From positions 1-23,358 of the forward strand of contig DASXTK010000358.1 of assembly GCA_036505485.1 (NCBI GenBank): a stretch of 23,358 nucleotides of DNA. Reading direction: 5' to 3'. How positions within the stretch are numbered: position 1 is the first letter of the stretch; each line of letters begins with the position of its first letter. Both the position numbers and the translations under genes were made by a program. The DNA is from DASXTK01 sp036505485. GTDB lineage: Bacteria > Actinomycetota > Acidimicrobiia > Acidimicrobiales > VFJN01. Below, piece after piece: positions 14,701-21,837 of the stretch. The notes under the pieces are model-generated. The model was not told the DNA's origin. It made no database searches and saw only the letters and a program-made list of their open reading frames with translations.

Positions 14701-15803
14701 GCGCCGAGACCGTGCCGGACATCCCTGCTGACGTGTCTGGGTGGATCGGGCAGGAACGCCATGGCCAGACCGCCAACTTCCCGGTCGAGCAGGGCTACAT
14801 CTGGACCTCCTGCGCCTCGGTGGAGAACGGCAACCCGCTGTTCTGGGACGACAAGGTCGCGGCCGAGCTGACCGACGGACCGATCGCCCCGCCGACCACG
14901 CTGTCGCTGTGGTTCCGGCCCCACTTCTGGGAACCGGACCAGGCCGGCCCCCGCAACCCGCTGCAGACCCACTTCGACCTCAAGGAACGGTTGGAGCTGC
15001 CCGAAGCGGTGATGACCGAGAGCGTGGTGGTTTTCGCCGACCCGGTCCGGCCCGGCGATGTGATCGGCACCTCGGAGATGCTGCGGTCGATCAGCGGTCC
15101 CAAGACCACCAAGCTCGGCACGGGCCGGTTCTGGGTCATCGACGTCGACTACCGCAACCAGCACGGCGCCCTGGTCGGCACCGAGATCTTCACCGGCTTC
15201 GGCTACCGCCGGGCCGAGGTCCCGGCGCCTGCGGCCGCGGCGGCGAAACCCGCCGAAATTGAGGCGGAAAGCGCGCTTATAGCGCGAGAAACGCCTCAAT
15301 TTCGGGGGTTTGGGGTCCTCGCCGGGGGTGAGGTCCTTCCCCCGCTGGCCTACGACGTCACCGCGTCCACCGTGGTGCTGGGGGCGTTGGCCACCCGGGA
15401 CTGGCGGCCGATGCACCACGACGTGGACTTCGCAGTCAACCGCAACGGCACCACCGACATCTTCCTCAACACCCCCAACCAGCAGGCCTGGTTCGAGCGC
15501 TACGTCACCGACTGGACCGGGCCCCGAGGCCGGCTCGGTCGACTCCGGTTCCGGATGCTCGACTCGATCTTCCCCGGCGACACCATGACCTTCACCGGGA
15601 CGGTGCAGTCGGTGACCACCGACCCGACCGGCTGCGGGTGGGCCGAGCTGGCCATCGAGCTGCACGCCGAGGGCCGGGCGCCCCGGCGCCTGTGCACCAC
15701 CTGCAACGTGCGGGTGGCGCTCCCCACCGATTCCGACGACAACCCCTGGTCTCGGCGCGACGACCAGTGGCGGCCACTCACCAAGGATGCCAACGATGCT
15801 TGA
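14697..15803 (+). CDS. Double-hotdog MaoC-type enoyl-CoA hydratase with an in-frame palindromic insertion
   Basis: A 368-residue protein made of two hotdog domains: an N-terminal FAS1/MaoC-like domain (about 10-175) and a C-terminal MaoC domain (about 210-355). The second domain carries the hydratase motif Asp235-W-R-P-M-His240, matching the Asp/His pair of (R)-specific hydratases. The equivalent N-terminal segment, ENGNPLFW, lacks the His, as is usual for the structural half of such pseudo-dimers. It should add water to a 2-enoyl-CoA made by the neighbouring dehydrogenases. Residues of about 184-205, in the linker, are encoded by a 66-bp palindrome with codon usage unlike the rest (see 15246-15311). 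The ATG overlaps the racemase-like stop as ATGA. Confidence 0.9.
   Translation: MSAETVPDIPADVSGWIGQERHGQTANFPVEQGYIWTSCASVENGNPLFWDDKVAAELTDGPIAPPTTLSLWFRPHFWEPDQAGPRNPLQTHFDLKERLELPEAVMTESVVVFADPVRPGDVIGTSEMLRSISGPKTTKLGTGRFWVIDVDYRNQHGALVGTEIFTGFGYRRAEVPAPAAAAAKPAEIEAESALIARETPQFRGFGVLAGGEVLPPLAYDVTASTVVLGALATRDWRPMHHDVDFAVNRNGTTDIFLNTPNQQAWFERYVTDWTGPRGRLGRLRFRMLDSIFPGDTMTFTGTVQSVTTDPTGCGWAELAIELHAEGRAPRRLCTTCNVRVALPTDSDDNPWSRRDDQWRPLTKDANDA
15246..15311. repeat. 66-bp nested palindromic element inserted in frame in a coding sequence
   Basis: Outer arms AAACCC (15246-15251) and GGGTTT (15306-15311) continue, after one bulged G, into perfect 14-bp arms CCGAAATTGAGGCG (15253-15266) and CGCCTCAATTTCGG (15292-15305). 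A second hairpin lies inside: CGCGCT (15272-15277), TAT, AGCGCG (15281-15286). The span is exactly 22 codons and in frame. It uses ATT, CTT, ATA, CGA and TTT, which are scarce in the flanking coding sequence. It fits a mobile or repetitive palindromic element rather than ordinary protein sequence. Only one copy is in the window. Confidence 0.8.
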
Positions 15804-16926
15804 TCTGACCTTCACCCCGGAGCAGGAGATGCTCCGTGAGGTGGTCCGGGGACTCTGCAGCACCCACAGCCCCCTGACCGCGGTGCGGGAGCTCGAGGAC
15901 GACCCGGTCGGCTACTCCGACGAGCTGTGGAAGCAGCTGGCCGAACTGGACCTGCTGGGGCTGCTCCTGCCCGAGGAGTACGGCGGCTCCGGCATGACCG
16001 CGGTCGAGGGCGTCGTGCTGTACGAGGAGCTGGGGCGAGCGCTGGCCCCGACCCCCCACTTCGTGTCGTGCGTGCTGGGCGCCGGGGTGCTGGCCGCGGC
16101 CGGCACCACTGCGCAGAAGAAGGAGTGGCTGCCGCGTCTGGTGTCGGGTGAGGCCATCTTCACCCCGGCCTGGCTGGAGCCCGACGGCGGCTTCGGGCCC
16201 AGTGGCGTCCAGGTGCGGGCGGAGGCCGACGGCGACGGGTTCGTCCTGACCGGGAGCAAGAGCCACGTGCCGTTCGCCGCCTCGGCGGACCGGCTGGTCG
16301 TGCTGGCCCGGACCGGCGATGCCGCCGACGCCGTCGACCTCTTCCTGGTGGACCCCAACGAGTCGGGAGTGATCCTGACCCAGCAGCACACCGTGGCCTC
16401 CGACACCCAATACCGCGTCGATCTGGACGGGGTCCGGGTCGTTGCCGCTGACCGGGTTGGTCCGGCGGGTTCCGGATGGGCCGCGTGGACCTCGGTGCGA
16501 GACGACGCCCTCATCCTCCTGGCCGCCTGGATCGCCGGCGCCGCGGGCTACGCCCAGGAGATCACCGTTCAGTACGCCAAGGACCGCGAGCAGTTCGACA
16601 AGCCCATCGGCGCCTTCCAGGCCATCGCCCACTACCTCGCCGACCGCCAAGCCGAGCTGGACGGCGCCCGCACGCTGGTCCACGAGGCCGCCTGGGCCCG
16701 GGCCACCGGCCGATCGGTGACGACCCTGGCGCCGATGGCCAAGCTGTTCGCGGCCCAGACGTTCCGGAACCTCACCGCCACCGCCCAGCAGATCTTCGGC
16801 GGCGTCGGCTTCACGCTGGAGTACGACATCCAGCTCTACTTCCGCCGAGCCAAGGCGGTCCAAGTCGGCTGGTGGAACGACCGCTACCTGGAAGACCTGA
16901 TAGCCGCCGCCGTCCTCGACCCCTGA
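15796..16926 (+). CDS. Acyl-CoA dehydrogenase (FadE-type), last of operon
   Basis: A 376-residue acyl-CoA dehydrogenase. It begins LDLTFTPEQEMLREVVRGL and shows LPEEYGGSGM, a short middle domain (FVLTGSKSHVPFAASADRLV), YAKDREQFDKPIGAFQAIAH for FAD contact and IFGGVGFTLEYDIQLYFRRA at the end. Glu342 in GFTLEYD matches the position of the medium-chain dehydrogenase catalytic Glu, unlike the first dehydrogenase of the operon. I chose ATG 15796 because AAGGA at 15783-15787 is well spaced from it; an ATG at 15787 is the alternative. Either start overlaps the hydratase 3' end. It is likely the second subunit of a heteromeric dehydrogenase. No good terminator follows. Confidence 0.92.
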   Translation: MLDLTFTPEQEMLREVVRGLCSTHSPLTAVRELEDDPVGYSDELWKQLAELDLLGLLLPEEYGGSGMTAVEGVVLYEELGRALAPTPHFVSCVLGAGVLAAAGTTAQKKEWLPRLVSGEAIFTPAWLEPDGGFGPSGVQVRAEADGDGFVLTGSKSHVPFAASADRLVVLARTGDAADAVDLFLVDPNESGVILTQQHTVASDTQYRVDLDGVRVVAADRVGPAGSGWAAWTSVRDDALILLAAWIAGAAGYAQEITVQYAKDREQFDKPIGAFQAIAHYLADRQAELDGARTLVHEAAWARATGRSVTTLAPMAKLFAAQTFRNLTATAQQIFGGVGFTLEYDIQLYFRRAKAVQVGWWNDRYLEDLIAAAVLDP

Positions 16927-16942
16927 GGCTCGCACCCCAATC

Positions 16943-16958
16943 TCCGTAACTTTACGGA
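16943..16958. repeat. Perfect 7-2-7 inverted repeat downstream of the catabolic operon
   Basis: TCCGTAA-CT-TTACGGA lies 17 bases after the stop of the last dehydrogenase, in the 131-base gap before the convergent LuxR-type gene. There is no T-run, so it would be a weak terminator. It may instead be a protein-binding site. A 13-bp palindrome CTGACTGAGTCAG follows at 17021-17033. Nothing else is seen in the gap. Confidence 0.45.
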
Positions 16959-17057
16959 TGTGCCGGTGACACCCCGAACCGTACGTTCGACCCAGTGGGG
17001 GACGGCGCTGAGGCGGTCGACTGACTGAGTCAGCCAGCCGGCGCCGACCCCCGTGCC

Positions 17058-19298
17058 CTACGAATCGTTCGAGCTCGGCGACTCTCGTAGGGACCAGAGC
17101 ATGATCTCGTTTCGGGTACGGAGACGGAGCTTTTGTTTGGCATGGTCCAGGTGGGATTCGACGGTGCGGCGGGAGATGACGAGACGCTCGGCGATAGCGC
17201 TGTTGCTGAGGCCCTCGGCGACGAGCTTGGCGATCTCGTACTCCCGCCGCGTGAGCCGGGACTGCTCCGCACCTGGGTCCGCCAGGGCATCGGCCACCAG
17301 CTGCTCCCACGACATGTTCCGGCCCTGCTCGACCAGACGGCCGGCGAGAGCCGGAGCCACCTCGTCCTTGATCGGCTCGAGCCGCGCCATGATCGACGAG
17401 GCCGTTCCGGCCGGCGGCTGGCTCCCACTGAGGCGACTCGCGGTCTCCGTTCCACCAACCAGACGGAGCGCGGAGTGGTAGCGACGTTCGAGAGCAGCCA
17501 GCGCCGAGGCCGACCGCAGCCAGTCGGACCGCTCGACGACCCCGCCGTCGTTCATGGCTTCGAGCGCCGCGGCCAAGTGCGTGCGTTGAGCCACCGCATC
17601 GCCGACCAGGCACGCCCCAAGCTGCAAGCCGTAGTGGGCGTACGCCCTGATCGTCGGGCTGTTGACGGCTCGGTTGACTTCGAGAGCGGTGCGCATGCTC
17701 TCGATGCCGGCCGCGAGATCACCCGCCCCGAAGTGAGCCCACGCCACCATGGTCAAGAGCTGGGCCCGGCCGTGGGCATCGCCCGTGGCCTCGTGGTACG
17801 CCAACGCCTGCTGGCAATGCTCCACCGCCGCGGTGGGACGTCCGGCTGCCAACTCGACCATGGCCAGCAGGGGAAGTGAATGGACGTGCCACTTGGGGTC
17901 CTCGACGGAACAGCCCAGCCGGTGCGCTTCTTCGAGATCCGTCCGGGCCTTGTCGTAGTCGCCCGCACGCCACGCCAGGAACCCGGTGAAGTTCAGTATC
18001 CGCATGAGGAGGCCGTCGTCGTTGGTTCCCTTCCCCAGCCCTTCGTCGAGCCAGCGGCGGCCGTCGCTGAGACGACCCGTGTAAGCCCAGTACGGCGCTG
18101 ACGCTTCCCCGAAGCGAAGGCCGTAGTCCGCCGGCTGACTCCGGGCCCACGCGTACGCTGCCATCAGGTTGCTGTCGTCGGGGGTGAGCTCCGCCAGCTC
18201 GATCGGCTCGCCGCGTTCGCTGTCGGCGTAGGGGTCATAGCGATAGACCCGGGCGCGGTAGTAGTCGCAGTGGCGCCCCCGGACCGTCTCGGCGTCGTCT
18301 CTCCCTGCGAGCAATGCGGCGGCGAACTGACGCACCGGCTCCAGCAGGCGGTAGCGCATCGGTCCACCCGGGGTCCGCCGGGCGACCACCAGGGAGTTGT
18401 CGAGCAGCACGGTCAACGGACCCAACACGTCCTGCCCGATGCTGGCCACCGCGTCGACCGCGTCGAGGTCGAAGGTTCCGGCGAACACCGAGAGGTTCCG
18501 GAACAGGGCCTGCGCGTCCTCGGGGAGGAGCCGATAACTCCACTCCACCGCGGCCGCCATCGTCTCGTGCTGGGGTCGTCGAGCCCGGGCCGCCCCTGGA
18601 GGCTCCGGCAACACGCGGGACAAGCGCTCGAGGATCTGACCGGGTGACAGGGCGCGGGTCCACACGGCGGTGAGCTCGACCGCCAGTGGCAGGCAGTCGA
18701 GCACGCCGCAGATCCCCTCGATGACGGGGTTCTCGGCTGGGTCGAACGGCACAGCGCCCGGTATCGCCTGTGCCCGGTCGGTGAAGAGCTCGACCGCGGA
18801 ACGTTGGTCGAGCGGAGGAACGTCCCAAGCCCGCTCGCTGGCCACGCCCAGCGAAGCCCGGCTGGTCGCGAGCACCGACACCGACGCGCAGCTCGTGACC
18901 AGCCGCTGGGCCAGGCCGGCCGCCCCCTCGACCAGGTGCTCGCAGTTGTCCAACAGGACCAGCACCGGCGCTGTCTCCCCCAGCTCATCCACGAGGGTGT
19001 CCTCCATCGAACGCCCCGGCTGCTCCCGCACCCCCAGCGCGGCAGCGACCGCATAGCTGATCGACATCGGATCGGTGATCGGGGCCAGATCCACGAACCG
19101 CACGCCCTCGCTGACCCGGGACCCGACCTCGATCGCCAGCCGGGTCTTCCCGCATCCCGGTGCACCCACCAGCGTCAGGAGCCGCTCGTCGTCGAGCAGC
19201 CCCAACAGCTCTGCCGCCTCCTCGCCCCGACCGAAGAACCGCGTCGAGAGGACCGGCAGAGCTCCAACGCCGCCGGGCACCCCGCCCCTAGCGTCCAT
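17058..19298 (-). CDS. Large LuxR-family regulator with N-terminal STAND-type ATPase
   Basis: A 746-residue signal-transduction regulator. The N-terminal ATPase module has Walker A GAPGCGKT (45-52) and Walker B VLVLLDNCEHL (112-122, Asp117), with the later helical segments usual in STAND/NB-ARC proteins. The middle (about 340-640) is helical and TPR-like (AYAWARSQPADYGLR, WHVHSLPLLAMVELAAGR). The C-terminal 65 residues are a LuxR/GerE helix-turn-helix: LTRREYEIAKLVAEGLSNSAIAERLVISRRTVESHL. The domain order is like mycobacterial LuxR ATPases but without an adenylate cyclase domain. The inducer is unknown. It starts 60 bases from the divergent AraC-type gene, with an inverted repeat between them. 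It ends convergently with the dehydrogenase operon. Confidence 0.93.
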   Translation of the reverse strand: MDARGGVPGGVGALPVLSTRFFGRGEEAAELLGLLDDERLLTLVGAPGCGKTRLAIEVGSRVSEGVRFVDLAPITDPMSISYAVAAALGVREQPGRSMEDTLVDELGETAPVLVLLDNCEHLVEGAAGLAQRLVTSCASVSVLATSRASLGVASERAWDVPPLDQRSAVELFTDRAQAIPGAVPFDPAENPVIEGICGVLDCLPLAVELTAVWTRALSPGQILERLSRVLPEPPGAARARRPQHETMAAAVEWSYRLLPEDAQALFRNLSVFAGTFDLDAVDAVASIGQDVLGPLTVLLDNSLVVARRTPGGPMRYRLLEPVRQFAAALLAGRDDAETVRGRHCDYYRARVYRYDPYADSERGEPIELAELTPDDSNLMAAYAWARSQPADYGLRFGEASAPYWAYTGRLSDGRRWLDEGLGKGTNDDGLLMRILNFTGFLAWRAGDYDKARTDLEEAHRLGCSVEDPKWHVHSLPLLAMVELAAGRPTAAVEHCQQALAYHEATGDAHGRAQLLTMVAWAHFGAGDLAAGIESMRTALEVNRAVNSPTIRAYAHYGLQLGACLVGDAVAQRTHLAAALEAMNDGGVVERSDWLRSASALAALERRYHSALRLVGGTETASRLSGSQPPAGTASSIMARLEPIKDEVAPALAGRLVEQGRNMSWEQLVADALADPGAEQSRLTRREYEIAKLVAEGLSNSAIAERLVISRRTVESHLDHAKQKLRLRTRNEIMLWSLRESPSSNDS

Positions 19299-19317
19299 CC
19301 TCGAAGACTATGCGTCG

Positions 19318-19338
19318 CCGTCCGACGGCTACGGACGG
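19318..19338. promoter_or_regulatory. Inverted repeat in the LuxR/AraC divergent promoter
   Basis: CCGTCCG (19318-19324) and CGGACGG (19332-19338) form a perfect 7-bp inverted repeat with a 7-base spacer in the 60-base gap between the two divergent regulator genes. It could be an operator for either regulator. It may also form a hairpin near the AraC-type 5' end. Confidence 0.4.
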
Positions 19339-19358
19339 GTCGCTGGCACACTGGCCGC

Positions 19359-20225
19359 ATGGCGTCGGGCGGATCCGCAGGTCTCAGGGTCACCCAGAGC
19401 CAGGACGCGGGCATGTTCCGGGAGATGGCCGAGCGCCCGGCTCATCCTGGATTGGACGAGTACGTGGGTCTGCTGTGCGGCTACGAGGAGCGGCCGGATG
19501 TGCCGATGCGCCGGCGTGAGGTTCCCCACGGGCGGATCACCATCATCCTGAGCTTCGGCGACAAGATCGAGCTGGTCGAGAACGCCGGCTCTCCGCCGCC
19601 GGGCATGATGACCAGCTTCGTCGCCGGTCTGCATGACGGCCACACCATCGTGGAGAGCGGCCGGCAGCACGGCATCCAGCTCGACCTCACCCCGCTCGGG
19701 GCCTACCGGCTGCTCGGGCTGCCCATGGACGAGATCGCCGGTCAGGTGGTGCCGCTGGACGACGTGCGGGGACGGGCGATCGACGAGCTGGTCGAGCGGC
19801 TGGCCACGGCGCCCGGATGGTCAGAGCGGTTCGACCTGGTGGATCGGACGTTGCTCGGCTGGGCCGAAGACGGTCCCCAACCCGATCCCGAGGTCCGTTG
19901 GGCCTGGAACCAGCTCGCCCGCAACCACGGCCAGATCGCGGTCGGACCGCTGGCGGTCGAGACCGGATGGAGCCACCGCCATTTCGTGACCCGGTTCCGC
20001 CGCCAGGTCGGCCTGGCCCCCAAGCCCACGGGCCGGATCCTGCGGTTCCGCCGGGCGGTCCGGCTGCTGGTGGAAGCCGGCCCCGACACCACCATCACCG
20101 ACGTGGCCGTGAGCTCCGGATACGCCGACCACAGCCATTTCACCCACGAGTTCCAATCCCTCGCCGGCTGCACCCCCTCCGCCTACCTCTCCACCCAACT
20201 CCCTGCTGGCGGTTTCGAGGGCTGA
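19359..20225 (+). CDS. AraC-family transcriptional regulator
   Basis: A 288-residue regulator. Residues 1-150 match the N-terminal sensing domain seen in many actinobacterial AraC proteins (YEERPDVPMRRREVPHGRITIILSFGD, split by the family pattern; LDLTPLGAYRLLGLPMDEI). Residues of about 195-285 form the double helix-turn-helix: IAVGPLAVETGWSHRHFVTR and the signature ITDVAVSSGYADHSHFTHEF. The ATG at 19359 was selected because the longer frame upstream is antisense to the LuxR-type gene. It is divergent from that gene, which suggests joint or mutual control. The ligand and targets are unknown; no operon partner is evident, and the YidB-like gene follows after 47 bases. Confidence 0.9.
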   Translation: MASGGSAGLRVTQSQDAGMFREMAERPAHPGLDEYVGLLCGYEERPDVPMRRREVPHGRITIILSFGDKIELVENAGSPPPGMMTSFVAGLHDGHTIVESGRQHGIQLDLTPLGAYRLLGLPMDEIAGQVVPLDDVRGRAIDELVERLATAPGWSERFDLVDRTLLGWAEDGPQPDPEVRWAWNQLARNHGQIAVGPLAVETGWSHRHFVTRFRRQVGLAPKPTGRILRFRRAVRLLVEAGPDTTITDVAVSSGYADHSHFTHEFQSLAGCTPSAYLSTQLPAGGFEG

Positions 20226-20272
20226 CGGCCATAGGCTCCCGCGTGGCGGGCCTGACCGAAAGAGCCCGTCGT

Positions 20273-20749
20273 ATGTCGATCAACATCGGTGACCTGCTTG
20301 GCAGCCTTACTGGCGGAGGCTCCAACAACCAGCAGCAGCAACAGCAGTCCAGTGGTGGAGGAGGCGGCGGCAACCTGCTGGCCTCGGTCCTGCCCGCCCT
20401 CCTTCCCATGCTGGCCAACGGTGGCCTGAGCAAGATCCTGGGTGGCATGCAGGCCAAGGGCCTGACCAGCCAGGTCGACTCGTGGAAGGCCGATGGAGCC
20501 AACGAGCAGATGAGCGCCTCGGAAGTGAAGGAAGTCGTGGACCCCGACACGCTCAACCAGCTCGCTCAGAAGACCGGCGCTTCGACCGACCAGGTGGCCG
20601 ATGCGATCTCGCAGCTCCTGCCCGGTCTGGTCGACAAGGCCACCAGCCAGCCGGCCCAAGCCGCCGCCAGCCAACCCGAGAAGAAGGACGACGACGGCGG
20701 CGGCATCAGCGACATGCTCGGCTCGCTGACCAAGCAGCTCGGGTTGTAG
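20273..20749 (+). CDS. YidB-like (DUF937) protein with poly-Gln/poly-Gly spacer
   Basis: A 158-residue protein. After MSINIGDLLGSLTGG there is a low-complexity segment with six Gln and then six Gly. The body resembles YidB/DUF937: NLLASVLPALLPMLANGG, then ASEVKEVVDPDTLNQLAQKTG and VADAISQLLPGLVDKATSQ, a small helical domain. The tail is Pro/Ala/Asp-rich and repeats a DMLGSLTKQLGL end similar to the N-terminal LLGSLTGG. The function of the family is unknown. It starts with ATG behind GAAAGAG (20258-20264, spacing eight). A TAGGCT at 20232-20237 is a possible -10 box, the same hexamer as before the MurA-like gene. A strong hairpin follows the stop. Confidence 0.83.
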   Translation: MSINIGDLLGSLTGGGSNNQQQQQQSSGGGGGGNLLASVLPALLPMLANGGLSKILGGMQAKGLTSQVDSWKADGANEQMSASEVKEVVDPDTLNQLAQKTGASTDQVADAISQLLPGLVDKATSQPAQAAASQPEKKDDDGGGISDMLGSLTKQLGL

Positions 20750-20794
20750 CGCGCCGCTTCCGTGATGCTCGCTCGGAGGCGGTAGCGGCGCGCT
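20748..20794. terminator. Bidirectional hairpin terminator between convergent genes
   Basis: AGCGCGCCGC (20748-20757) and GCGGCGCGCT (20785-20794) form a perfect 10-bp GC-rich stem beginning at the stop codon of the YidB-like gene and ending eight bases from the DoxX-gene stop. The loop holds partly pairing TTCCG/CGGAGG bases. There is no T-run, which is common for actinobacterial terminators. Confidence 0.7.
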
Positions 20795-20801
20795 GGTGTC
20801 G

Positions 20802-21830
20802 CTACTGCCTCGGAGCACCCCCGGAGGCTCGGGAACCCTGTCCCCGTGCCGACCGGGACTTGGACGACCTCGGTTTGGTCTGGGTGGACCGCTGGACGGA
20901 GGTCTCGGACTCGGTCACCACCGCGTCGATCTCGACCATGGCGGGTTCTGCGGGCTCGGTCTCGATCTCGGTCTCCGACGCTTCGTCCCCCGATGTCCGG
21001 GCCGCCTTGGCCTTGGCCACCAGGGCATCGGCCTCGGCCGCGAGGGAATCGAGGTTGACGTCCTTGAGCGGCGAAGCCACGGCGTCGGCCTTGACCTTGC
21101 CCTTGCCCCTCGTCGATGCCTTCGGGGCGACAGGCGAATCGGGAACCGTGGGTTCCTCGGCCTTGACCTCTTCGGGATCAACCGTCTCGACCGGAACGGC
21201 CGGCGCCTCGACGGCCTCGGGCAGCAACTCGACGTCGGACAGCTCGGGGGCCACCGGAACGTCGGCGGACTCGGCCTCCGGGACCGCCGCGCCGGTGCTC
21301 TCCGCCTCGGCGACCGGGGGCTGGAAGCTGGAACCGACGACCAGCGCGGCCAGGAGGATGCCGCCGCCGAGGCTGATCAGCAGCCCGGGATAGCCGTGGA
21401 CATGGATGCCCAGGGCATGGTCGAGGCTCCAGCGACCCGGGCCCAGGGTGGCCACGGTGACGCCGATGGTGGCGAGGACCAGGTTGTACTCCCAGCCGTT
21501 GGCCACGACCAACAGCCCGTTGCCGCGGTGAACGGTCCAGAACGCCACCGCCATCAGCCCGACCAGGCCAAGCCCTGCGAACGGGGTCATGAACCCCAGC
21601 AGGAGGCAGACGCCGGTCAGCAGCTCGCCGGTGGCGGCCAGGCGGGCGTGGATCTCACCCGGCCGCATACCGATCGAGTCGAACCACCTGGCCGTGCCGG
21701 TGAGCCGGCCACCCCGGAAGATTTTGGCGTAGCCATGAAAAGCGAAGGTCGGACCGACCACCACCCGCAGCAGAAGCAGCGCCAGGTTGAAGTCGCTCAG
21801 GTGGGGCATGTACTCCATCGCCGGCACCAT
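20802..21830 (-). CDS. DoxX family membrane protein with long charged C-terminal tail
   Basis: A 342-residue protein. Residues 1-168 are the DoxX domain with four predicted membrane segments at about 14-38 (LALLLLRVVVGPTFAFHGYAK), 68-100, 114-130 and 146-168. The FHGYAKIFRGG loop is characteristic. Residues 169-342 form a disordered tail: acidic and Pro/Val/Glu-rich first, with a short helical AEADALVAKAKAAR stretch, ending in a basic Arg/Ser/Lys run. DoxX proteins are linked to quinone or thiol redox in the membrane; typical members are only about 130-170 residues, so the tail doubles the size. ATG 21830 follows the HicB-like gene stop by seven bases; ATG 21818 is an alternative. The two genes are probably cotranscribed. 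Confidence 0.85.
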   Translation of the reverse strand: MVPAMEYMPHLSDFNLALLLLRVVVGPTFAFHGYAKIFRGGRLTGTARWFDSIGMRPGEIHARLAATGELLTGVCLLLGFMTPFAGLGLVGLMAVAFWTVHRGNGLLVVANGWEYNLVLATIGVTVATLGPGRWSLDHALGIHVHGYPGLLISLGGGILLAALVVGSSFQPPVAEAESTGAAVPEAESADVPVAPELSDVELLPEAVEAPAVPVETVDPEEVKAEEPTVPDSPVAPKASTRGKGKVKADAVASPLKDVNLDSLAAEADALVAKAKAARTSGDEASETEIETEPAEPAMVEIDAVVTESETSVQRSTQTKPRSSKSRSARGQGSRASGGAPRQ

Positions 21831-21837
21831 ACAAGGA

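Noticed and set aside
20748..20804. Possible small RNA gene in the YidB/DoxX gap
   Set aside because: The hairpin is explained as a bidirectional terminator between convergent genes and there is no room for a promoter.
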